From positions 257,051,092 through 257,115,091 of the forward strand of contig NC_134710.1 of assembly GCF_043290135.1 (NCBI RefSeq): a DNA stretch of 64,000 nucleotides, given 5' to 3'. Made by a program: the position numbers and the translations under genes. Below the pieces are notes generated by a model. It was given only the letters and a program-made list of their open reading frames with translations. It was not told the DNA's origin and searched no databases. The stretch's first letter is position 1. Every line of letters begins with the position of its first letter. Source of the DNA: Rhipicephalus microplus. Lineage: Eukaryota; Arthropoda; Arachnida; Ixodida; Ixodidae. Below are positions 54,824 to 64,000 of the stretch, piece by piece.

Positions 54824-57696
54824 CTACCACCATCGTGGCAAAGAATCACTGAGGAAAACGGCAGCGGTAAGTTTGCGGCATTTTTCACACTGACCTCCGC
54901 AAATAAGGCGCCGCAAATCGAAAAGTGCGTCGTTGTAAGCAGTGACGGAGTGGCACCTGCAAGTGCGAGAGGCCGCGAGGCGAAGGCTTTTCTGAGCGTC
55001 AGCATTAAGGCCATGCTAGATCTTAGTGACCTGATAAACAAAGTGCACAGCCTTCATGCATGCTCCGGATACGACGTGCAAAGCAGCACTGGTTTTTCAC
55101 TCAGATGCCAGGCACTAGCTAAGCAGTCAACGTGTTCATTCTGCCGCAATGAAAAAAACAGGCTTTTGAAAAAGAATTCTCAGAAGCAAAAAAGGCAGGT
55201 GTGCAAACAGAAAAAGGTGAAAAACCTTCAAAAGAAAGCCATCAGGGCAGCTGCTGCAAGAGTGTCTTTCATGAAGAATATGGCAGAACTAAAAGAGAAA
55301 TTGACAAGCGAAAGATCCTCATCAATCAATGAGCATCTAATGTCACTTCCGCCTCTTCAACAACTAGCATTCAAGATGTCTTTGAAACAAATAAAAGCAA
55401 AGGGACCACAGGGTGTGCGATACACCAGAAGTTGGGTGCTGAACTGCCTTCTTCTCCACATTTCAAGCCCCAAATCCTACAATTTGATACGCAAGATAAA
55501 TTTGCTTCCCTTACCAACTACAAGTCGACTTAACCAGGTGCTTTCAGGTGTACCCTGTGAGTATGGTTACAATCAAGTGGTCCTGAAAGCGATCGAGGCA
55601 TTCTTTTCAAGCAAGCGTGATGTTGAGAAGTGTGGTACACTCGTGCTGGATGAAATCAAGCTGAGAGAGGGAGTGGACTTCAACAAATCCACGTACAAGT
55701 TTGATGGCTTTGTGGAGTTTGAAAACACCGGAGAGAAAAGCAAGGCCACCTTGGCTGACCATGCCCTTGTACTGATGTTCATCCCTTTGTTTCACAATTG
55801 GGTTCAGCCTATTGCCAGTTTCGCCACTAGGGGGGCAGCTCCTGGGGCTGTGTTGGCCAAGATTGTTGTGGAGTTGGTGCTGCAACTTGAGCGCCATGGT
55901 GCAACAGTTCTGGGTGTTGTTAGTGATGGTGCAGGCAACAACCGATCAATGTGGACACATCTTGGCATATCTGGAAAGTTGCACCACCCTGTCAACAAGA
56001 TTCCTCACCCGACGCTTGAAGACGGACGGTTTCTTCATTTCCTATGTGATGTACCCCACATCATAAAGTGTGTGAGAAACCATCTCCTGACACACACATA
56101 TGCAAAGGTAATTCAAACGGGATTGCTCAAATAACCTACATGAAATTTACTTATGCCTTTCTTGCTGTTTTTTACCAGGCTGGCACCAACTGCATAAACT
56201 TTCAACACTACGTGCACCTGTACGAAGCTGAAAAGGACAGCCACCTCAAGATTGTTCCAAAGTTCACATCTTCGCACGTCAAGCCAAGCAAGCTGGAAAA
56301 GATGAATGTCAGACTTGCGACACAGGTACCTAACCGGTGTCGTACATTTAGTTTTTATTCAAGTTTTCTAAATGCAAATACTTGATTTTTTAAACCTTTG
56401 TTTCAGTTATTCAGCAGGAGCGTCGCCATTGGGATGAAGTTTTACAGAGAGCAGCGTGAGCCAGGCTTAAAGGACAGTGAGGGAACTGAAATGTTCACGA
56501 TGCAAGTTAACGACCTATTTGATGTCCTTAACGCCAAGCACCCTGCTACCGGCATCCGTAAGAACTCGCCCAAGATCAAGGTAATGGGCTTCCTTATGCT
56601 TATTGTGTTATACTATGAGTCGAATATATTAAAGGGGGCATTTGTCTGCCATGCTACAGGTGATAGAAGACTTCCTAGTCATGCTGAATGAGACCGAAAG
56701 GAACAGCATTGAAAAAAACACAAAGCTGTTTGCATCTCAGTTGACGACGGAATCTCTGCGAGTCACGTTGATGTCAGTTCTGGACATAATCACCCTGCTT
56801 CTTGACAAGGATGTGAGATATGTGCTGACTGCAAAATTGAACCAGGACCCATTGGAAGTAGGTATTTTTAGGATTCATTTTGATGTAATTTTGCATTCCT
56901 TGTTTTGCTCTTCACACTGACAGTTTTTTTTTCTCCCCAGCGCTTTTTTGGAGTCGTGAGGTCGTTTGGTGGTGACGAAGATCACCCTACGATAGTACAT
57001 TTCGGCCAAATATTCAGGCTTTTGAGCCTGTACACTCCTTTAAAGATGGCGACAAAAGGAAATTGCACTGGCGATGCGGATCCTGTTCTCGTCACCATGG
57101 AGGAGAGCCTGAGCTCAAAGAGGCTGGAAGTCCTTCATCAGAAGAAGGAGCGAGAAGACAAGCTCGGACAGCTCATGCACAGCATTGTGTTGGAGAAGCT
57201 GCCAGAAGAGGATGCGAACCAGCACGACTATGGTCGACCAACTCCACACGATGCTGCTCTGTACTACTTGGCAGGATACGTAGTGAAGAAAGCAGAAAAG
57301 TTTTCAAGCTGCGGGGACTGTAAGGCTACTCTTCTTGCTACTAATGACGTACCATCTGCAGCCATTCTGACAGAGATGCGGTCTTTTGTTCCGGGTGCCC
57401 TCCAGCTGCCATCAAAAGATTTGACGTCACTTCTTACCGATGTTGAGAGCGCCATAACGGAAAGAACAAGGGACAACGTAGTGTTTGGAGACCTGTTTTG
57501 GTGCATTGTCAAAGATTTGACACAAGGACACAGCCTTGCACAAGTCGGATGTGGTGTTCATTCTGAAGAGCTCTCTGCACGCATCATGAAGTTTTACCTG
57601 GTCACCCGCATGCATTTTTATGCAAGGTTCCTACGGCAACACAAAGACACAAGTGTGCAAGTTAAAGTTGCCAGGAAGCGTGCTAAGCTTTTGTGA
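54344..57696 (+). CDS. P-element-like (THAP9-like) transposase, near intact, one in-frame TAG
   Basis: Six blocks: 54344-54823 (THAP block ending in TAG), 54824-56107 (same frame, open), 56179-56325, 56407-56580, 56660-56857 and 56941-57696 (TGA). P-superfamily transposases bind element ends through an N-terminal THAP zinc finger and cut DNA with an RNase H-like core. THAP signature: C4/C5, C9, W37, C55-x2-H58, and ALPKVF at 90-95 matching AVPTIF. Core: LVLDEIKLREGV, then VVSDGAGNNRSMW, then LCDVPHIIKCVRNH, and LNQDPLERFF at the exon E/F junction. Introns are 71-83 bp with clean GT/AG. The joined frame would be about 1012 codons, slightly longer than human THAP9. It could be a domesticated THAP9 homologue instead of a mobile copy; no inverted ends were resolved. 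Confidence 0.88.
54824..56107 (+). CDS. P-like transposase block B: leucine/basic coiled region and catalytic core start
   Basis: Open from directly after the TAG at 54821-54823 and in the same frame as block A. It contains a Cys pair (STCSFCRNEKNRLL), a Lys-rich coiled-coil-like stretch, a segment resembling the THAP9/P-element DNA-binding helix-turn-helix (RSWVLNCLLLHISSPKSYNL), then the first two candidate acidic catalytic positions (Asp at 55649 and Asp at 55925). It ends TYAK/gtaatt. Confidence 0.85.
56179..56325 (+). CDS. P-like transposase exon C
   Basis: 49 codons, AGTNCINFQHYVHLYEAEKD to NVRLATQ. Acceptor tttttaccag/GCT and donor CAG/gtacct keep the frame. This is the GTP-binding/insertion region in P-superfamily proteins. 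Confidence 0.85.
56407..56580 (+). CDS. P-like transposase exon D
   Basis: 58 codons from LFSRSVAIGMKFYREQ to KNSPKIK. Acceptor ttgtttcag/TTA, donor AAG/gtaatg, phase 0. Confidence 0.85.
56660..56857 (+). CDS. P-like transposase exon E
   Basis: 66 codons from VIEDFLVMLNETERN to LTAKLNQDPLE. The terminal LNQDPLE plus the next exon's RFF matches the conserved NQDxLExFF block of P/THAP9 proteins, where the third catalytic acid is expected. Acceptor atgctacag/GTG, donor GAA/gtaggt. Confidence 0.85.
56941..57696 (+). CDS. P-like transposase exon F (C-terminal)
   Basis: 251 codons from RFFGVVRSFGGDEDHPTIVH to RKRAKLL and TGA. It contains LYYLAGYVVKKAEK, the conserved LaGYv block of P/THAP9 C-termini, and a basic tail. 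Acceptor ttctccccag/CGC. An AATAAA-type signal follows near 57868. Confidence 0.87.
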   Translation, partial: RFFGVVRSFGGDEDHPTIVHFGQIFRLLSLYTPLKMATKGNCTGDADPVLVTMEESLSSKRLEVLHQKKEREDKLGQLMHSIVLEKLPEEDANQHDYGRPTPHDAALYYLAGYVVKKAEKFSSCGDCKATLLATNDVPSAAILTEMRSFVPGALQLPSKDLTSLLTDVESAITERTRDNVVFGDLFWCIVKDLTQGHSLAQVGCGVHSEELSARIMKFYLVTRMHFYARFLRQHKDTSVQVKVARKRAKLL

Positions 57697-57863
57697 ATAC
57701 CTGTTTGAAAAAATGTGTTTTCTCTGGACTGCAGCAATGCAAACAATTGCCGGGATGTTGCTTTCCTGGACCAGTTTGTTATTCAGTGCTGTGGACCGGT
57801 TTGCTAAAACATCTTGTACAGTACTGTTCATCAGTGTGGTCTGAAATGGAAGACCAGTGCATT

Positions 57864-57875
57864 TATGAATAAACC
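57864..57875 (+). terminator. Polyadenylation signal for the P-like gene
   Basis: gaataaacc lies about 170 bp after the TGA of exon F, the expected distance for a cleavage/polyadenylation signal. Confidence 0.5.
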
Positions 57876-58632
57876 ACTGAACGAAAGCTGTTTACCTTGT
57901 TAACTTTTAATTCGTACTAAATTGCTAGTTGCAGTGGTCATTCTGTGCCTGCCAAGATGCATGAATAAGCGTTTACTTTGCATGTGATTTGGCCCTGCGA
58001 AGAAAAACCCCTATAGACTATTAGCCATTTTATTCCAAATCACGAATGAGAAGCAGTGGGAGGCCGCGCTGCTCAGCACAGACCCGCTTACGCAGGCCTT
58101 GTGTCACTAGCCCAGATGGCCGAAGACGCCGCTGGGAACTAAACGAATCCTACCATCGCCGGTAGATAAAACGGTCCCCCCCGCGTCATGATTACGGGCA
58201 GGGATGCCACCTCTTATTTCCGCATGAATCGGACGCAATACTAATGCAGCATGTGCGTTCTCTCTCAACGGCGCATTTTCGGATAGTAAAAAAAGCAGGG
58301 CATGCGCAAAAGCAGCGAAACGACAGATGGTTTTCGGCAGCTTCGAACTCGTTACTTGAAAGCATGTCGCGCTGCATGCTTTGATACAAGTATAAAAGGA
58401 GCTTCAGTGGCTAGGATGTGTTGCAGTGATGTTTTTGTAGTTTTCCATCTGGTTACGCGTGAAGAAACGCGCTAATTCGGCGCCCGTATAGCGCCTAGCA
58501 GACGCAGCAGCTGAGAAAGCTGGATCTCGATGGAACGCTCCCGCCATCTGTCGGACAAACTGAAAGTGGAGACACCGGCGAAGCACGGCGTCGGCGGAGA
58601 GTTCGGCAACTGAACCTAGTCTAGTAACGTTG

Positions 58633-58853
58633 CCCCAAGTGGACCAAATTTCCGGAGTCCTCCACTACGCGGCCAGCAACTGCAGCCAACGTTTCTAGAC
58701 TAGTCTAGAAACGTTGACTGCAGCGGACACCTCTTTGGGGGGGTCTGACCAGTTCTCCAGGACCAAATAAAGTTAATTTCACTTCCACTACGGCGTCTCT
58801 CATAATCATATGGTGGCTTTGGGGCGTTAAACCCCACATATCAATCAATCATC
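58633..58853 (+). mobile_element. Ruka SINE fragment interrupted by a 114-bp insertion
   Basis: Body segment ccccaagtggaccaaatttc... to tccactacg (58669), then foreign sequence, then the Ruka tail from tccactacg (58784) to ccccacatatcaatcaatc. Confidence 0.8.
58670..58783. other. 114-bp insertion with a perfect 30-bp palindrome
   Basis: The palindrome spans 58687-58716 (half-site caacgtttctagact), extended by ctgcag on both sides. The insertion is bounded by tccactacg at 58661-58669 and 58784-58792. Near its right edge it carries ccaaataaagtt, a polyadenylation-like motif. Confidence 0.75.
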
Positions 58854-58859
58854 GATCAC

Positions 58860-59720
58860 AAACGTATCAAGCTGAGTTTTGGAAGAGAAATGAGAATGGA
58901 AAGGTGGCATTATGAGCAACCGCACGATAATACTTATTCAGAAAGGCAAATATAAATAGCAACTGAAGAGATTGAGAAAATAATCACCGAGGATAGTAAA
59001 ACAGATTGGGCATACACAAATCTAACTTCATTGATTGAGTTAGAGCTTGGTAAGGTACGAGTCAAATCATCCAGAAAAAGGAGACACAAACCCAAGAGCT
59101 GGTGAGATGAAGGAGTTAATAGAGAGCCATAGTAAGACGTCAAGAAGCCTCCAGGAAACACATATATGTATGCAATACAGAGGGGTTAAACGGAAGATGA
59201 TGTAAAAAAAATGAGATAACTTTTTGAGCTGCAGATAGCGTCCGATCTTATCAGTGAAAAGATTAGAAGAAAGGAGGCCCAATGAATGGCGGAAGTAAAC
59301 AAAAAATAGAAAGGCAGCTGCAAAGTTTTGAAAACATGTTCTAGTAATAAGACAAGCATCGAACAAAGGTTTACAACTACAGTTCAAGGGGTTAGACTAG
59401 AAGGGGATGAGGTAATGGAATATATAAAAAACAATAATGACAGAAAATTTTAAACACCAAGAAAGCGCTGCATGCACCGTACCAAATTAGGATGGATCAA
59501 TTAGCGCTGTGGCTCCACCGGGACAACGAGTGTGGGAAAGGGCAGAGAAAAGGGTTCCTACTAGCACATCAACAGCTCTGACGGCATCCCAATTATGCTA
59601 ATAAAAAAAACTAGGACCAAACTGAAAGCAAACATTAAGAGAGGCAGCGAGCAAATCACTAATAGATGGTGAAGCACCCTATGTGTGGAAACTAAGCAGG
59701 ATGAGCATGACCCAGACAAC
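58860..59720 (+). mobile_element. LINE ORF2 relic (linker to RT start)
   Basis: Broken frames read KSSRKRRHKPKSW then DEGVNREP, AEVNKK and SSDGIPIMLIKKTRTKLKAN. The last matches the GPDGIPIKLIK block that opens LINE reverse transcriptases. Multiple stops; not functional. Confidence 0.55.
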
Positions 59721-59820
59721 ACTCGATGTCCTGAGGTCGTCCTCATATGGTACAATCGTCCTCGCACAGTTCTCATAGACCTTAGTACTTACTAAGGACG
59801 TCACAAGCTGGTTTGACCAG

Positions 59821-59990
59821 GAAACGTCTTTTTGAGTGCTTTCTGAGGACAACAATTTATCCTGAAAAAGTACTTTTAAGGGCGTTTTGGAGAGGACAAA
59901 ATCAACGCGTGAGCGCCGGTTCAAACGTTTTTTCGAGTGCTTTCTGAGGACAACAATTGGTCTGGAAAAGGTCCTGTCAAGAACCTTTTG
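59821..59990. repeat. 101-bp imperfect tandem repeat
   Basis: gagtgctttctgaggacaac at 59834 is repeated at about 59935, each followed by a purine-rich ggaaaag/gaaaaag segment and tttgg. Confidence 0.7.
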
Positions 59991-61399
59991 GGGATGACAG
60001 AACATTGCACTGAGTACTTAGATATAATTCCTCAAGACCTTTGCGCACCAAATAGATGCATTTCATATGTGAAAACTTTCTTCACACGTTCGTTTCATAC
60101 AGTCATAAAGTTATTGTATATTTTCGCCACGTTTGTTTCTTTTTTGGCAGAAAATTTTCAAATTACGCGTTTCGCTTAATGAGACACGCGTAAATAATTG
60201 GCTTAGGTATCGAACCTGGTATTGCGAAATGTCAATTTGAAACAGTGTGTTCACAAATGTCACCGCCTTAAATTAGTCATTATACGCCACTGTAGCGCGT
60301 AATAACAAAGTAGCAGCTGGCAACCATTGACTATGCGGCACCATTTTAGATAGTCGAGTAGCCAAGCCATTCCAAGCCAACTGATTGTCAAAATGACAGC
60401 GGCGGCCCTGTCAGGGAAGGTCAACGTTTGAGGGAAGGTGGAGTGTACTAGTGGAAGTTCATGGCCTTTGTTGTTTGTGTGCATGGTTAAAAGTGAGATA
60501 TGTGCAAGTCGTAGGTGATGACGCCTGGTAAATTGCCGTGTTGATGGGTGCTTGGGCTGCACAACGTTCAGAGTGATCAAGGATGCGTTGTCACCAGCCG
60601 ACCGCGGCGAGGTGTGGTTTGAAGCAGCCTGGAACACAAGATATCAATTGTGCTTCGAAGCAGCGTGGTTCCAACGTGGAAGGATCTACTTCTGCATCTG
60701 ACACATGACCTGACCTCGGGCAAGTCAAGTCAACGCCCGTGTCGAGTGTACTGATAGGCTGTCAGAGCGGAGCCTCTAACACTAATGAGTGCATTGGGCG
60801 CGATACACGTGATGAAGACACTGTGTCAGGCTTTCGAGGAAGATTACAAACGTAGTTGATTGACCTGTGTTGACTGCCTTGATACTGCTTTTCTTTTTTC
60901 AGACTATACGCGGACTCGAATGCCTGACAAAACTGTCAGTTGTGATTAATTACTGTTAAAAAATTTTCAGTCAACAAGCTTTGTTTGTTTTGTCGCCTGT
61001 CTGTTGATTAATACAGTATATATACACGAGACCTCGCAGGTGTTTTTCTTTTGATGTATGGAAATATCATGAAAAGAAGTAAATCCTAAGTAATATCACT
61101 GCCACACAGTACCGAACCGGCCACACAATCGTTCTGAAAAGATACTGAAAAAGTCCTGAAGTGTTGTATTGAGGATGTGCTGAGGTTGTTATGTGTACGG
61201 ACAAGGGGACGGGATTGCAGTGTGTGCACAGGTGCCCATTTCTGTACTAAGCAACGTTTTGTCTGTGCTCCCGTAAGCGATCATTGATAGATCAGGCGGT
61301 TTAGCCAATGCATTTCTCGCCAGATATCGGTGGTAAACTGTATACTATACGCCTTCTGTGCGTGGCACGTAAAGATTTTTTGGCAACCTTTGAGATTTT
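59991..61399. other. No gene seen
   Basis: The minus frame 60260-60637 (125 codons) has no recognisable domain. No element ends found. Confidence 0.5.
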
Positions 61400-62225
61400 A
61401 TACGGCTGGGTCGGTCAGCGGTGTTAAGTTTGGCCTGGAAATTCGTCTGGGCAGTCGCTGTTGTGCGTAAGCTGGTCCGCGGGGGAGGCTCTCATTCCCT
61501 TTGGCGCCCAGTCTGACAGACGCTGTCGAAGATTTGAGCAATTATCCAGACCATGCAGCAAGCAAAGGCGAGTTCCCGTCCTTCAAATGCGGACTCTTTT
61601 GTCGTCCCTTCAAGCAGCAGCGTGCCTGATGACCTCGGTGATTCATCTGGCGGCGGGAAGCTGTTGTGACCGGAGCCAGAGCTGACGGCGGAGCGGCACT
61701 TCTTTAATCCTCAGTCAAGTAGCCGACCGGTCGACTGCCTATGCCCGCCAGGCATTGTCCTTGCTAGCCGGCGGAGGAGACGTCGTGTCGCCGCGACGCC
61801 ACGACGAAAGAGGGCAACAGGGACGGCGTCGCCCCGCTAATTGGGCGAGCTGTGCGGCGGACCCTTTGATGTACGTTTTCCGGATCGTGGGAATTCTCGA
61901 CTAGCGGCACACACACGACGAGGAAGAGCCCTGCTGGCGCCACCTTGCAGTGCAGTGTTCACGTGGACCGCGCATGCTCGTCTCCCTCACCTGTGTGTGT
62001 GTGATTGGTGGTCCACTCGGAGAGGATGAGCCCAACAGGGCTTAAAACGATGCCGCAGAGTGCTGGACGTCGCTCTGAACTATGTAACGTTCAACCACCA
62101 CGCTCGTGGTTTGTGAAACCACTAACCTGTTCCTTCCTGTAAATATGTGTAAATAGTGACATAAACCCTGTTCTGTTTTTCGTATCCTCCAACGACCTGC
62201 TTCCTCCTTCTTCAACCTTTACAGC
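61400..62225. mobile_element. Possible solo LTR (speculative)
   Basis: GC-rich stretch with no long frame, an ATAAA signal near 62161 followed by a pyrimidine-rich end tcttcaacctttaca. This layout (promoter-like GC-rich part, polyadenylation signal, CA end) recalls an LTR, but the TG start and target duplication were not identified. Confidence 0.25.
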
Positions 62226-62234
62226 AAATACAGG

Positions 62235-62562
62235 TGGTTTAGCTTATCGGGTGCTGAAAAAATCTCCTTTACACTCACCTGACCTGCTGCTTTCTTCAGT
62301 CCGTGCGAGACCTTGTGTTTATAAGGAACTATGACACATTCTCCTTTTTCCTGGATGCAGTGGCATGGTTCACCACCCGTGGCACACTTTTGGGTGCCGT
62401 ACTTTGATGTGCCTTCGTGCACTCATATGGTGAACCTGCCACCACATCCAGAATAAAGTGGCAGAAATCCTGTACATAATAATTGAGGTCTCGCACCAAA
62501 TGAAGAAAGTAGCAGGTCTGGTTGGTGTAAAGGTAATTTTTTCAGCACCCGGTAAACTAATT
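62235..62562. mobile_element. Short element with long (~75-bp) inverted ends
   Basis: Left arm cgggtgctgaaaaaatctcc to gtgcgagacc; right arm is its near reverse complement (ggtctcgcacc... to ttcagcacccgg). The core of about 170 bp is unlike the other elements. A minus-strand frame in the core has several Cys codons but contains a stop. Confidence 0.7.
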
Positions 62563-63112
62563 CACCAGTGTAAGCTGACCGACCCTGCCATTCAAAAGTC
62601 ATAAGAGTGCCACAAAAAGCACCCAAATCCTTTTGTTGTCATGCACTGATGGCATGGTATACAGTATACCACTACATGGCGAGAAATACACGAGCCGAAT
62701 GGGCCGATGTATCAATGATTGCTTGCGGGAGCACAAAAAAAAAAAACGTAGCTCAGCCAGAAACGGGCACCTCTCCTCACACTACAATGTTTGTGGTTAA
62801 TTATTTAGCATAATGAGCTGTTAGAAAGAAAAGTGCACTCATGCAGGAAACCACACCAGCTAAAACCATGTCATCAAAGGGGCGAAATGTGTCAGAACAC
62901 TATCGATTGTGTTCCTTAAATTACTCTGTGTGCTAAAATTGTCACTTGACCAAAGAAACGATGTATATATGTATGGCAGATCTTCAACAAAAACCTATTG
63001 CTAGAGCGCTTTTGTCTGTGTGTCAGTGTGCTTTCGTTTCGTCCATGTTCGCTAGCGCTACCCTCTCATGAGCGATATCAATAGTTCATAGAAAAACGCT
63101 CGACGCCTTGCT
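62563..63112. other. No gene seen
   Basis: Only short frames and an A-run at 62738. Confidence 0.55.
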
Positions 63113-63120
63113 AATTTTTG

Positions 63121-63364
63121 CGGAGGGCCCCCGTCGCGGTAGTCTAGTGGCTAAGGTATTCGGCTGCTGTTTTGCAGGTCGTGGCATGGAATCCCGGTTG
63201 CGGCGAATTAATTTTCGATCGAGGCGAAAATACTGTACGCCCGCGTGCTCAGATGTGGGTGTACATTAAAAAACCCCAGGTGGTCGAAATTTCCGGAGCA
63301 CTCCACTACGGCGTCTCTCGTAATCATATGAAGGTTTTGGAATGTTAAACCCTACATAGAAATC
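63121..63364 (+). mobile_element. Ruka SINE, full length, probable 8-bp target duplication
   Basis: Head with A box tagtctagtgg; the B box is degenerate (catggaatccc). Body and tail are complete. Candidate flanking repeat aatttttg at 63113-63120 and 63365-63372. Confidence 0.88.
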
Positions 63365-63819
63365 AATTTTTGTCAAGCTATTCTTTTTGGAAAACGGGGA
63401 CTTGTTGATGGGACATAAATAATTTTGATGACCCTTATGAATGGCTCCTGCTAAAACTAATGCATGGACATGATTCACTTTTTTTTTTTCAGCACCAGAA
63501 GGACATCAGATCCTGCAATGTGCCAACCAGAGGGCAGTCACTGCATGTGCCCACCAGGGAAGATTCACTGGACTATCTAAATTACTAGTGACATTGATAT
63601 CGGAGGCAATAAAGTGTTCTATGCAAAGTTTTCGTGATACCTTGATTGCTCTCCCATAGTAGAGTACACCTTACTCTAAATTGTTAAACATTTTTTCTAA
63701 ACACATTGATTGCTAAGAGATACTCAGTGCAGGGTTACATAAGGTTTCAAACTAACTACTACATTTAATGAGGTTCAGGATATTTGCAAACAAGCGTTTT
63801 TGTAAAATTATTTGTTTCA

Positions 63820-63960
63820 GCAATGTTGCCTGAATGGTGTACAGAACGTGGCCCGAACATTCTTGCAATGTTATTCAATGTTTCATTATTGTTGCTTGAA
63901 TAAGTCAGCATTGTTATTGCAATGTTTTTTCGCAATGTTGTGGAAATGCTGCAAAGGCGT
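63820..63960. repeat. Irregular caatgtt repeat cluster at the window end
   Basis: caatgtt or cattgtt occurs at least eight times in 140 bp with variable spacing. Confidence 0.7.
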
Positions 63961-64000
63961 ACATTATCCACGTTTCAGCAATTGAAAGGCAACAATAGGA

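Noticed and set aside
56905..56940. An upstream extension of the last P-like exon (LFTLTVFF...)
   Set aside because: This is the pyrimidine tract of the intron ending in ccccag; the exon starts at 56941.

Overview
The window is nuclear DNA of a hard tick (Ixodidae, probably metastriate). Three things support this: about nine copies of the tick tRNA-derived SINE Ruka, dense pogo/Tigger, PIF/Harbinger and LINE debris with tick-style coding remnants, and one conserved animal gene with very long introns.

That gene is the tick orthologue of DHX9 (RNA helicase A; fly maleless). It lies on the minus strand across almost the whole window: start codon at 53147, then twelve coding exons read leftward to 6649, after which the gene runs off the left edge. 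The exons encode 470 codons: dsRNA-binding domain 1, a linker, dsRNA-binding domain 2, the tryptophan-rich transactivation segment, and the start of the DExH helicase core (Walker A and motif Ia). The remaining helicase core and the Gly-rich tail are outside the window. All splice sites are GT/AG with matching phases. Four introns are 5-11 kb and hold most of the transposons described here.

About 1.2 kb upstream of the DHX9 start, and divergent from it, lies a multi-exon P-element-like (THAP9-like) transposase gene (54344-57696, plus strand) that is open over its whole length except for one in-frame TAG.

Region by region. 1-6.6 kb: DHX9 intron 12, with a full-length Ruka SINE and a Tigger-like element that lost its DDE core. 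6.6-12.7 kb: exons 12 to 9. 12.7-23 kb: intron 8, with a pogo element (14855-16807), a Tigger pseudogene, and a LINE carrying two nested DNA transposons. 23-28 kb: exons 8, 7 and 6 with TIR elements. 28-40 kb: a PIF/Harbinger element, exons 5 and 4, a pogo relic, hairpins, a foldback repeat and a small Cys-rich reading frame. 41.6-52.8 kb: exon 3 and intron 2, with a 2.9 kb TIR element holding a second Harbinger-like element, an I-clade LINE tail, and a tandem tRNA-like repeat. 52.8-53.1 kb: exons 2 and 1. 54-58 kb: the P-like element. 58-64 kb: a LINE relic, Ruka copies, a long-TIR element and a possible LTR. No rRNA, CRISPR or functional tRNA gene was seen.

The only conserved host gene visible is DHX9, a dsRNA helicase. 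Its own introns contain inverted SINE pairs, the kind of dsRNA that DHX9 is known to resolve in mammals.
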